A DNA stretch of 64,000 nt, from assembly GCF_964204865.1 (NCBI RefSeq), contig NC_135258.1, positions 7,989,001 to 8,053,000 of the forward strand, in the 5' to 3' direction. The position numbers and the translations under genes were made by a program. This DNA comes from Styela clava. Its lineage: Eukaryota > Chordata > Ascidiacea > Stolidobranchia > Styelidae. The notes under the pieces were generated by a model. The model had not been told where the DNA came from, searched no databases, and saw only the letters and a list, made by a program, of their open reading frames with translations. Shown in pieces: positions 37,587 to 48,975 of this stretch (position 1 is its first letter; the number at the start of each line of letters is the position of its first letter).

Positions 37587-40500
37587 TTAAAAATCTGGGA
37601 CGGCTGATTTCCTGATCTTAATTTCCACAAATTTGGCAAATGGAGTGTATGTATTTTTCCACTTATACCAGGATAAACCCTCGGCGGATGTGCCTGTGTA
37701 TAAACCATTCAAGTTAGCGTGGTGACAATAGTTGTACCACCAACCCCCTATGTACGATTCAGCGCAATTTTTCCCTGGGTCCTGGTCGTTTTCTTGATCC
37801 TTTGTCGAAAATTGGTTATTGTTATGGTGCGCCATCGAATCGCCTGTTAATATAAACAATATGATAAATTCAATGACTCGAGAACAAGTGCAGTGCGATA
37901 CATGTTGCTCGAATAATTCGTTATAAGAGATGAAGATTGAGGCAACTAAAATTTTGTTGCTGCACATACACTTACTATATATACAAGGGGTTTTCAAACG
38001 TTTAGGGCTCGTGAGTACTTTCCCCCTTACGGAGTATTTTAACTCTCATGAATCCTCTGTTTATCATTCCATTAAGTTAAACAAATTCATGGCCAACAAG
38101 ATGAAACCACCTTCAGAAATAACCTTATCAAGCAACGAAACTAGGTAGAACGGGAAGCTTTCTTGTCAGGGCAGAAGTAAGATCAGTTTCGCGCCTAGCA
38201 CTGCGGCGCCCTCTAAATGCAAGGCCCCATTGGGTTCCCCGGTTGGTAACCGCTGTTATATAAATCGAAAAACAGCGTTATTGTCAATTGTTGATTATAA
38301 AAATCATTTTGAGCATACCTGCGTTTCCTGAATATCCGGTAATTTTTATTCGATAATTGTCTCCCGCTCCAGCAATTTGAAAATGGCTGAAAATTAGAAT
38401 ATTATTTGATATTTAATAATATATAAATGTATAGGATATTTTAGGTTATTTCATGATGATTCTACTTGAAACAAATTTGCCATGAACAATAACGATCAAC
38501 AAACGAAAATTTGAAAAAATTTCTAAAACTTCAAATGCTACAACCAATTACCCTGTTACTTTTATGTCTAGAATTCAAATATACAGGGCGACCAAGAAGT
38601 CTTCAAATTTTTCAAAATTGCAAAAGGAATTTATCGATACCATATATTGTTTTGGCCCTCACATGCATTAAATAAAGTAAAAATACCCAAACAATTACTG
38701 ATTAAAATACAACAAACCTGGTTTAAATATATTGAGAACTGAATTCATAAAATATAAGTTGTAAAAGAACTTTAAGCACACCCTGTATATTTACACGTAA
38801 TAACATTAGCAAACTTAAAATGGTAGTTCACTGAATAATCGACCGTTTTGTAAGTCTTTTTACGCTCTTTCATTTTATCAAATACTAAATAAAGTATACA
38901 AAATATTTGGCAGTGCGTAAAGGAAATTTCAATTACCCGTATTTTGCAAATAATTTTTTGTTGTCTTTTGTTATAAAGTCGAATCGAATCTCATGAGGAC
39001 CATTGGTGGATATTCTATGCATCGTCTCTAGTCCTGTGAAATATAAAGATATCAATAGTTAGTGTTGGCTGAATCGTGTTTTTTCAACTTTGAGAGTCAA
39101 TTCTAGTCAAGATGTTACGTCAGAGACAAAGTTAGGTGAGCCAGTTAGCTATTGGTTATCCCACATTTCTGAACTTAAATCTCGGACCACGGAAGTTTTT
39201 CAAACGCCCGAGAACGGTATCGAATCAAGTCACTGCATTCCCGTGTCACAAACCAGGGTCGTAATTTGAAAAATAAATTATTTGGAATCTGGTATATTTT
39301 ATGATATTTGGGGTGGACCAAAGTAGAATGACAGTTTTGTAACTATTAATAATAATTAAAGTAATTTAACATCAATTGTAATCTACTTCTGGTCCACCCT
39401 ATATATATATATGATAGTCGGATAAACGAATGCGTATTAATAGAAAATTCGAGACAAAACGAGAAATAACATATTGCCTTGATATCCGCGACACCATCCT
39501 CTGTATGACATTATATAAATTTGATTATATTTTAAACAACCAACGCATAATTATGTTTATAATATTAAGTATACCTAGCCAGAATTCTCGTTCTATGTGA
39601 CCAAAACCGGTGACATAGTCATTCCAGTCACGATAAAAATCTTCCGATCCGTCAAGTCTTCTTTGTATTACCTTAAAAAAAGAATGTGACAGGTTAATTA
39701 AAATGAGTTGCGATCGTCAAATTTTAGGGACAACTATTCTACTCAGATGTTTGTATTCTTTTCTTTTGTGTCATAAAACGAGCATATGGAATAATATATT
39801 ATATGTTTAATTTTTTTGCGCGGATTGTGACGCATTGGTCTGAAATCTACGGCTAGTGTTAGGGCGACGCTTTCCATCGCATCTCTGATTACACTGCGTG
39901 GGTTCGCAGGTTTGAATCCTGTGGGTGATTATATGCATAAGAATTGCTTAATTCCTCACCGCCGTATGGTGGTACGGGGGTACATGAGGGTTATCAAAAC
40001 TCTACTCACAATCCAACCGCCACCATCGGTTACTTGATCACAATACACTTGGACTCCCTGTTTACTTTCATTGAACGGATGAATCGCATAATTTCCACTT
40101 GATATCACGTGATTCTTTACCGCTGCACAGTCCCGTGGAAACATCCATTCTAGAAAAAGTAATTGCACTTTTATTATGCTCCATGCCTGTTCAGATAATT
40201 TAAAAAAAAATGGAAATTATTGGGAAATTATCTTTACATGTTATCAAGCTATGTTACGAGTATAATAAACTTCCCAAGTCAAAGTATTGTTCTTTGTATC
40301 CTATCTAATAACCAAAATAATTATATTTATTTCGTTTTTTCCTATGCAAATACCAATTGCCCGAAGGAACAAGCAACAAGTACAATTGCAATGACGATTA
40401 GCTACTTGCAATTTATCGTTCAAAAAATTCACTATACCAAACTATATAACAAGTAAATTAAAGTTTCCCAATGTATGCATTGGAACATTTTATAACTTAC

Positions 40501-40777
40501 CATCCAACTCTTGAACTTGACGTTCAAGCTGTTCGTATCGTTCAACTAAATCTTCGCAGCAAGTACTTGGTGGCCCTGCTGGTCCTATCATTCCACGAGG
40601 TCCTTCTGGGCCGCGCTCTCCAGGTGGTCCAGGAGGCCCTTCCTTACAAGGTACTTCCTCATTACATGGAAGATGACAAATTCCGAGACTAATACTTGCT
40701 TGAGACTTACAAGCAAAGTATTGGAGAATAATTAATGTCACCAAGAAAAATGACTTAGTATTGCCCGTCCACATCAT
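37587..40777 (-). CDS. ficolin-like secreted lectin M4 (collagen + fibrinogen domain)
   Basis: Exons in transcription order: 40777-40501, 40149-40010, 39671-39575, 39033-38937, 38386-38319, 37843-37587, giving 311 residues. Layout matches M3: signal peptide, linker ([11 protein letters not shown]), eight Gly-X-Y triplets, [14 protein letters not shown] coiled coil, FBG domain with [54 protein letters not shown] and [20 protein letters not shown], ending KSAVPDF. Splice sites are intact. The C-terminal exon is the same as in M3 as far as I can read, so any difference in ligand binding is unlikely to come from the pocket segment. The GAG-to-GGG change (Glu to Gly in AGAEDNY) affects a position that is acidic in all other copies. 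Confidence 0.88.
37984..38255. mobile_element. hAT-type MITE in intron 5 of M4
   Basis: Orthologue of the insertions at 24995 and 31367, with the same decayed left end CAAGGGGTTTTCAAACG as M3. Confidence 0.65.
38582..38787. mobile_element. Tc1/mariner-like MITE in intron 4 of M4
   Basis: 206 bp with TACAGGGCGACCAAGAAGT and TACAGGGTGTGCTTAAAGT ends; orthologue of the M2 and M3 insertions. Confidence 0.6.
39310..39400. mobile_element. short foldback MITE in intron 3 of M4
   Basis: GGGGTGGACCAAAGTAGA and TACTTCTGGTCCACCC ends; shares the left-end loss with M3. Confidence 0.65.
39810..39985 (+). repeat. tRNA-derived SINE-like remnant in intron 2 of M4
   Basis: B-box-like GGTTTGAATCC at 39909-39919; same insertion as in M2 and M3. 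Confidence 0.4.
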
Positions 40778-40830
40778 GTCCTCTGATGAATTTCACAGGA
40801 ATAAAATACCAAACGGCCCAGAATAATTGC

Positions 40831-40839
40831 TTTTATATA
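40831..40839 (-). promoter_or_regulatory. TATA box of lectin M4
   Basis: TATATAAAA followed by GCAATTATTCTGGGCCGTTT, 54 bases upstream of the ATG. Confidence 0.6.
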
Positions 40840-43737
40840 CAACACATTGTATTGGTGCCTCTGCGGTTAAATGAGTTTTAGTAGGCAGTTATGTCACGGC
40901 TGTAATGGTAGCAGAATGACATTGATATGTCGCTAATAAACACATACACGCGAAAACCTATCTCTAGATCATATTAATTCAGCAGGCTATTCACCGTATG
41001 CATCACATGTATATAGCATAAGATCTTGTTTCGTGTTAAAAAGTGCAGCATAGTGATATTTAATCAAATTAGGTCTTTTTAGGGTGTGAAGTATTGCGGT
41101 TATTCTTGCAATCTCATTAAGACCTATATATCTCCCGATTCAATTAGAACTTGCTGGTGCTGGTGTTTCTGTTTTGAATAATACAAACATTTCATTCTTA
41201 ATTGACGTTTAATTTATTCATTCTCATGCATAACAACATCTATAATATGTTTATCCCCCACAAATATTTTAAAAGTTAGATTTAAGGGGCATCAATATTA
41301 GGAATTCGACCTGGGCAGCAGAACAGTTTGACAAGCCCCTGTCTATAATCCTCTCTACAGACCGATTTTAGAATTGATATCGATTTAGAATCGAATATAT
41401 TTAATCAAATCGTGTTGCCGATGCGATGATGCCGAAGAAAAGTTTTTAATCATGATGGACGGTGTGAAATCAATAGCGACGTACTACTCCCGTGACCACA
41501 ATTTTACGTAAAAATGTTTGCTTATGACACTTTATTTTTAGCGTAAGCTGGGTTTAAAATACCCATGTTCAATTATGACAATTATACAACCACATATTTG
41601 GTAACACTGGGGGACGCAATGTAAATGTAGCAAGGTGCTTATTTAAATGTCCATGCACGTTATGCTTTATTTGTGACACATTGCAATAAAATAAGTTAGT
41701 GTGCCGAATCTCTTCTAGTGGTGCACTTCTGTGCACTCATCGATGTTGCATACTTGGGCTGTATAGATACCGTTTGAGAAGCTCTTGTCTAGACTCAGGG
41801 ATGGCGAACTTGCGGCCCACAAACTAATTTTTTGAGGCCCACGAACGACCCGACATTTAACGCATAAAACAAAAATTGATTCTTAGTATATTATTGGCTC
41901 CCCACGGATTTATTTGGATACAGTCTACAAGTGATTTTGTACGGCACTTGTTTAGTAGTGAGTAGCGTCAGTTGTATGTTCCTTCTTGATGAACGTCATT
42001 TGTAATTATAAGTTATGTCTAGTTTGATTTTTAAAATTTGAAAATATCTGGAATACGGAGGGAGTTTGCGACGAGAGTCAAACATTCCAAAGTTCTTGGA
42101 CGAAAATTATTTTTTTCCTTGCCCCTTTTAAAACCAGTTTGCTTGATATGCCAAGTCAGCATCGCAGTTATTAATGGATTTAATGTAAAATGTCAATACA
42201 AAACGTGATATGGCAAATACGAAATTCAATCTCGAGACCCGGGTTTGCGCCATTGCTTATTGCGCGACAGTGCAAAACGTGTAAAGTGCTCGCTCGAGAG
42301 CACATATTGCTGTGAGCAGCTCTAAAATGTATTACACTGAGAATAAATTTCGTACTCGCTTGTCAGGTCGTCATTTGGACGACGTACAGCGGGGCAACGA
42401 AGTTGCCATTTGATTTTAACGCTTCAGCCATGACAGAGAAACATAATCATCCTCCACATCGATAATAAGTAAATAAAAACATGTATTGTTTGATAATATA
42501 TTAAAAAAAGCCGCTCATACTTCTCATTGTGCCATGCTTTTATCACAGCAATAGAGGGTGCGAGTGCGTCATAGTTTGAAGTAGTTTCATGTGGAGATGG
42601 TTCGTAGGCGAAAATTGATGCGGTTCGCACGCCACCGGAAATGTGTATAGCTGACGCGCACGTACATAAAGTTTGTCGACGACTGATCTATGGAGTGCAG
42701 GGGCAAAAGCATTTATTACGACCAGCCTTTGTTTGAACATCTTAAGTTACAATAGTAAAAGTTAAAATAAATACAATAAAATTTTCTAAATTCTGAGGCA
42801 AGTACTTTGAACCGTCCAATGTGGCTGTTTCAATCCTTGCTCAGGTATTCCTGCATTCAGTGCACAGTGGCGCATTAACACAAATGCACCAAGAATTTGG
42901 CAATAGTCAGGCACGTGCTATATCAATCAACCTTGTGATTGACCAATCAATCCTTTAAATTACCTTAGTGTATACTTGCTCACAACTTATTCAGAGTAAT
43001 ACAGTGAACTTATCTAAAAGATTATATTATTTTTGTGCACCTTTCCATAGATACTTTCATTTGAATGCCCAAATTTTTCATAATGAACGGTAACCACTAA
43101 CCAATGAAGCGCTAAAATTAACACATGATTATATTCAATTTGATTCAGTCCATGGAAGCTATAAATATGCGTTTAACCTCCTAAAGTCATTTTCATAGAA
43201 TTCAGTTCATAACCCTTACTAAAATCAATACATAACGAAATAGTGTTCTGTTGGGTATATAAAACGTAAACTCTGAAATATCCGAATTCTAACCCATGCA
43301 ATAGATATCTTTTAATCAGAAAAAAATATAGATTGCGCTTCATTCGCCGGTAAATTGACACTTTTTATTTTAAATTACTCGATTGGTTACAATCAACGAG
43401 AAAACGTAAGTTTTAACAGGAGAGGCATGGTACATTGGTGTGAATCTCATCTATTCGTCCTTCATTATGAAGTCGAATTTTGTAATGTAGAAATGAATTG
43501 TTATTTTTTCATGAGAATTACATGCTTTAAAATAAAACAACAGGAGGCAAAGCAAAGCAAATGTTATATATACTGGCAATAAAAATGTATACAGATTTTT
43601 CTGTGATTGTTATTAATCCGCTTGTATTTGACGCTACGCGGGCATAATACTTTTTTCACTTATAAAAACACCAAGAAAATTTACAACCTAATAGAGCAAG
43701 TGTTTATTTGATTCAAACAATAAATGGCAATGGCTGT
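40840..43737. other. intergenic between M4 and M5
   Basis: Upstream flank of M4 to about 42.75 kb, then the conserved downstream flank of M5 with AATAAA on the minus strand at 43703-43708. The hAT-like end CAGGGATGGCGAACTTGCGG, followed by CCCAC, sits at 41,798. No gene is supported. Confidence 0.45.
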
Positions 43738-46700
43738 TTAGTTTCTGCGTTTCCGGATCTTCATTTCTACAAATTTTGCAAATGGAGTGTATGAATTTTT
43801 CCACCTAAACCAGGATAAACCCTTGGCCGATGCCGTTGTGTCTGCGTATAAACCATTCAAGTTAGCGTTATGGCACCGATTGTACCACCACCCCCCTTTG
43901 TACGATACAGCGCAATTTTTTCCAGGGTCGTGATCGTTTTCTTGATCCTTCGTCGTAAATTGGTTATTGTTATGGTTTGCCATTGAATCGCCTGTTAAGT
44001 GAAACGACATGATAAATTCAATCACCCAAGAATAAGTGCCGTGCGATACATGTTACTCTATTAAATTGTATCGTTATAAGAGATCGATGAAACTGTTTTA
44101 AACATATACATACTACATTAATTTAATATGTAAAACAGCGCTATTTTCTATTGTTAATTATAATAAATATTTTGAGCATACCAGCATTTCCTGAATATCC
44201 GGTAATTGTTATTCGATAATTTTCTTCTGCCCCAGCAATTTGAAATTGTCTAAACATTAGAAACTTTTGTGAATTTAACACATAAATTGTATTTTTAATC
44301 ACGTAATATTGCTTAAGATGAGTTTACGTGGTGCATATTTGCAAGAAACGAAATGAACAATAAATTGAAGAAATCACTGAAATATCAATTGGTATAACAA
44401 ATTCATAAGTATAAATACTACGGGAGGCTCTTGGCTAGTCTTCGAACTGATAATAGGACTAAAATAAGGAAAATTGGAAAAAAATTATCGCCTAACCCTA
44501 ACCTGTTACCCATGTTACGTTCCGATGTCCGCCATCTTGGTTCGCATACTTTGGGAGCACCCATTTTTATTCCATCCAACTATAAATGGAGCATTGAAAA
44601 TAATTACCCGTATTTTGCAAATATTTTTTCGTTGCCTCTTGTTATAAAATCGAATCGAATTTCATGAAGACCATTGATGGATATTCTGTGCATCGTCTCC
44701 AGTCCTGTAAATTATAAAGATATTGATAGCTAGTGCTTAGCCCTCATTTCTGAACTCAAACCTTGAATCAAGGATTATCTTATTCAGAACCTTGTTTTAT
44801 TGCAACGCTCGAGAACGGATGTGGATTGGAGCCACTTCATTCCCGAGTCACAAGTCAAGTTCAGTCGCAGTCGAGCCAGATTCGGAGTTGATTTTAACAA
44901 AGAGTGAAGTACATAATATTCTTTCTCAGAAAATCTAATTTTGAAATTAAAAATTCAACCGTTTTAGCCCGAAAAAATATTTATGACAGAACACCATTCC
45001 ACTAGTCTATGAAAAAGTGTGTGAAGAAAATGTGAGCTATTAACGTTTATTGACGTACGAATATTCAGAGAACGGAAATCGTTTAGCATATTTTATATGT
45101 TAATGCTGGCTCATTATAAATAGCTGGTCGGATTATCGAATCCTTAACATCACCATAACTTCCGGGACAGTACAAAAAAGATTCTTTTATCATGGACGCC
45201 ACCATGCGCAGAAAAAACTTGAAAATGCCTTTAAGGTGTTATATCTATAAATTCAAGTTGTTCGTCATTTTAAGTATACCTAGCCAGAATTCTTGTTCTT
45301 TGTAACCAAAACCTGTGACATAGTCTTCCCAGTCACGATAAAAATCTTCCGATCCGTCAAGTCTTCTTTGTATTACCTAAAAATGAACGTGACAAGAAAA
45401 ATGATCTTTGATTTGCAATCGTCGACGTTTTTCATCGCTCCTCTGATTTCCCTGCGTGGGTTCGTAAGTTGGAATTCAGCGGCGGATACTTATGTGCCAG
45501 AGAATTACTGAACTCTTTCATCGCCGTAGAGTGGTAACCGTAAAGGTTGGTCGGTTTTGCCTACCTAAAGTTCATATACTTGAAACAAAATAACTGGTAA
45601 CCGGACGAGGAGGCCGTGGTACGCTTCATGACTATAATTTTAAAATGGTCGCAGACGAATTATGTTCCAAAACCTTCAGATTTCTGGATCTGTTCTTGAC
45701 CAACGGCAGTTTAATATCATGAACGGTAGTGTACAGTGTCTAGAGTCTGGACTAGACTAAAGGTTCATGCATCGTTGTTCTGCCTATCTCATTAAAAATA
45801 CATAAATTCTATTACGTGCACTGAGCCCTCTGCACGCAATTATATTGAATAGGTGTATTGAGATACGAAGTAAATGGGATTAAAAATAGAAAAAATGCCA
45901 CACTTGGTTGTTGCTATTCAAGAGTTTTATCTAAACATAGTCACATGGAATTGAGATATATATCAGAATTGCGTATGATAATGATTTCTGTTTGGGCCTC
46001 ATGCTATTGAACTACTAAGTCTTAAATATAGACAGAACGTTTTTCGAATGCACTTACAATCCAACCGCCTCCATCGGTTTCTTGATCACAATACACTTGG
46101 ACTCCTTGTTTACTTTCATTGAACGGATGAATCACGTAAGTTCCACTTGATATCACGTGACTTTTTACCGCTGCACAGTCATGTGGGAATATCCATCCTA
46201 AAAAAATATTGTCACTTATGTTATGTTCCCTGCTTGGTTGAATAATTCAAAAAGTAAGGATGGTTTGGAAAAATAATCTTCACCTGTCATCGAGTTATGT
46301 TACGAATATAAATATACCTTTCAAATCAAAACAATGCTCTTCGAATCTTATTGAAATGTCTAATTATTTGTGTTTCATTTTTTCTTGTACAGATAACAGT
46401 TGTATAAGCAATAGGTACAATTGCAATGTGAGTAAGCTTCTTGTGATTTTTCGCTCAAACAATGCACTATACTAACCTAAGAGTCAGTAAGAGACCATAT
46501 CGAATAAATGCGGACACGAGGCTTTCCAAATGCCCCAATACACTGTAACATTATGTTTACTTACCATTTAACTCCTGAACTTGACGTTCAAGCTGTTCGT
46601 TTCGTTCAACTAGATCTTCACAGCAACTACTTGGTGACCCTTTCGGTCCAACTAATCCGCGATTTCCTACTGGACCGCGCTTTCCCGGTGATCCAGGTGG

Positions 46701-46850
46701 ACCTCTTACGCGTGAAGGGAGCTGGCTCTCGTTCTCATCACATGAAAGCTGACAAGTTCCGAGACTAATACTTGCTTTAGACGTACAAACGAAGTATTGA
46801 AGAATAAGTAATGTCTCCAAGAAAAATGGATTAGTTTTGCCCGCCCTCAT
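43738..46850 (-). CDS. ficolin-like secreted lectin M5 (collagen + fibrinogen domain)
   Basis: Exons in transcription order: 46850-46565, 46197-46058, 45376-45280, 44704-44608, 44249-44182, 43991-43738, giving 313 residues. The start is [20 protein letters not shown], one residue shorter than the MMWTG starts; signal peptide to about residue 26. Linker [16 protein letters not shown], eight triplets ([19 protein letters not shown]...), then [21 protein letters not shown]. The FBG domain starts [10 protein letters not shown] (His replaces the Arg of RDC) and has [31 protein letters not shown], and the pocket segment [17 protein letters not shown], where CHH becomes CHN. Calcium-site region [10 protein letters not shown]. 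Ends MKIRKRRN. Intron 1 donor of the FBG exon is GTAAGT rather than GTGAGT. No clear TATATAAAA; the matching position reads TATAGAAGC on the minus strand. Confidence 0.87.
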
Positions 46851-46929
46851 TATCTTCGTCTGGTAGAATTCTGAGCAATAAAATATGAAAGGGCCCAGAA
46901 TAATTGCTTCTATACACTACGCACTGTGT

Positions 46930-48975
46930 TGATGCTTCCCTGAATAGCAGGTGCGTTTTTGTAGGCAGCTGTTGTTATGTTTAGACTATTTTTTTCCTGT
47001 GAACATCTATCTCTAGGGAATTTCAAGTCGGCAGGCTATTTTACTGTATGTCAAACGTCGTATACCTAGTAGAGAATGTTGTTGAGCGTTTCAGAAATAA
47101 TCAATCAAATTAGGCCTTTGACCTGTGAAGTATTTCGGTTATTCTTGCAATCTCGTTAGGATGTATATACCGCACGATTTAAGTAAAGCGTGACTGCATT
47201 TTCAAAGCATATTTCCCACACAATATAACAACGTTGGGATAAGAGCTGGAGATTGTATTTCTGTTTTGATAAGGAATATTCCAATGTCCTTTTTAAAGAT
47301 GGATTTTACATTTGCTACGTCGAATATATTTAATCAAATCTACTAGCGACTGTTGTTATGCGTAGCGTTTGCAGCTCTCTTTGGGGAATCCCATAGGCCG
47401 CACTGCTTTTGAACATAATAAAAATATTTGTCTCCCTACATATTTCTGACGCGTTATTTTCGCCAATAGTTAGCAGGATGAATTCAATGTCTAGCGGTCT
47501 CTAGAGATCACTATGTATCAAACACATCTTTTGATGTCAATTTGTGAATTTCAGGTGACATGCAAACATATATTTATTTCTTCATTGATTCGTCTTCATT
47601 GAAAAATATCAGCCATCTTGTTTTGAGGTGAATCCCTCAATTTCTTTGTGAATTTCTATTTATGGAATGCATTTATGACATGCGACTTTTCTCTGTTTGG
47701 TGAGTTACTGATAAAACAAGTTTTTTTTGTGTGTGTGACAACTCAATGAACTGACTGAGTGATGGATTCTTTGTCTTCTCTAATTTGTGTGTCTGGAGCA
47801 CTCATTGCAATAAAAAGTCACATTCAATCACGTTAAAATTAGCTCCCTCTTGACCGGGACAACATGCTGTTGGTCTTTAATAAATCCCGCCATATGCGAG
47901 TTTTATCGATTTTGCGTCAGATTATCAAAATTCAATCAAAAAATTGACATAATTCTGATTTATTGTTGAAATTTGTGCTAGTTTGCTTACAATCTTTAGT
48001 ACTATATCTTCAATTTGAAATAACAAAATCAGCCACCTCTTGGCGACCAGAACACCTTGCTGCTTGGCTTTGAAAATCACCAAAATCCCCATATGCGAGC
48101 CATGTCAGTTTCACGTCAGTATACCGAAATTCAATAAAAAAAAATTGACATAATCCCAATTTTTTGTTGAAATTGATTCACAATTTTTTCACTATTTTTA
48201 TGACTATATCTCCAATATGAAAATATAAAACCAGTTCCCTCTTAGACAAAACACCATGCTGTTGGGCTTTGAAAATCCCCTGAATTGCCTTACGTCATTT
48301 TGTTTCAGAATACCAAAATTCAGTCGAAAAATTGAATTCATTGAAATTCATTTGCTTCTGCTTACAATCTTTATGATTATATCTTTCATTTGAAATAATG
48401 ATAACATCCCCTCACCGGTTCTTTGCTTATATCCGTATATTAATCCGTATATCAATTTCGCTTTGTCAATATTTTTCCGTGTGTGAATGATGTGAATCTC
48501 TTCTATTGGTCCTCCAATATGTAAAGTTGAATTATGTGATGAAAGTTAATATATTTTAGATGAAAATACTCAAAACAAAACAATCACAATATATATATTA
48601 ACAATGAAAACATATACAGATTTTTTTCTGTTAGTAATATTAGTCTGGTAACATGATACTCTTGACACTCATAAAAACATCTAGACACAAATTGACAACT
48701 GAATAGAGCAAGATATTATTTGATTGTACAAAACAGGGCGGCTATAGAGTCGCGAACCAAGGTAACACACACAATCCATAATGACGTCGATGTATGCCGG
48801 ATTTTAGAATGTTATCATGATCAATCAGAAAAAACAATCAAGTTCGAATGATTCCAGGGTTTTGTATCTTTGGAATTTTCATATTTACCTCGGTGCGCAA
48901 TTTTATTGACAACCTGTACGTAGATGGTAGGTATGAACTATATTAATCTATACTATTCAAAATGTGCCACGCTAT
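46930..48975. other. intergenic between M5 and M6
   Basis: Upstream flank of M5 (47.0-47.8 kb), a degenerate tandem array (47841-48405) and the downstream flank of M6. 47.44-47.83 kb matches 53.14-53.60 kb, so M5 and M6 share their upstream flanks. No gene is supported; the AATAAA position of the other units reads AATAAT near 48.72 kb. Confidence 0.5.
47841..48405. repeat. degenerate tandem repeat, about 190-bp unit, three units
   Basis: Units start near 47841, 48031 and 48233 with AGCTCCCTCT/AGCCACCTCT/AGTTCCCTCT. Each runs through a CTTTGAAAATC motif, CATATGCGAG, a CAAAATTCAATC-like stretch, AAATTGACATAATTC and CTATATCTTCAATTTGAAAT. Units are heavily diverged from one another. Confidence 0.7.

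Larger units (their letters stand above)
23897..43100. repeat. three tandem segmental duplications of about 6.6 kb (units of M2, M3, M4)
   Basis: Each unit begins near the motif CAATATCTTGAAGAATCTCT (about 23,897, 30,365 and 36,974). It holds, on the minus strand, a lectin gene and its upstream flank. M3 and M4 units align at a nearly constant offset of 6,616-6,618 over the gene and 1.7 kb upstream, with scattered substitutions and small indels; the M2 unit is more diverged. The far upstream parts differ by deletions: the M3 unit lost a segment near 35.95 kb and the M4 unit one near 42.75 kb. The right-hand limit of unit three is approximate. Confidence 0.85.

Noticed and set aside
43991-44025. 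In-frame hydrophobic peptide (EFIMSFHL and variants) just before the last exon in several copies, which might be an alternative start
   Set aside because: It coincides with the branch point and pyrimidine tract of intron 5; conservation there is expected for splicing.
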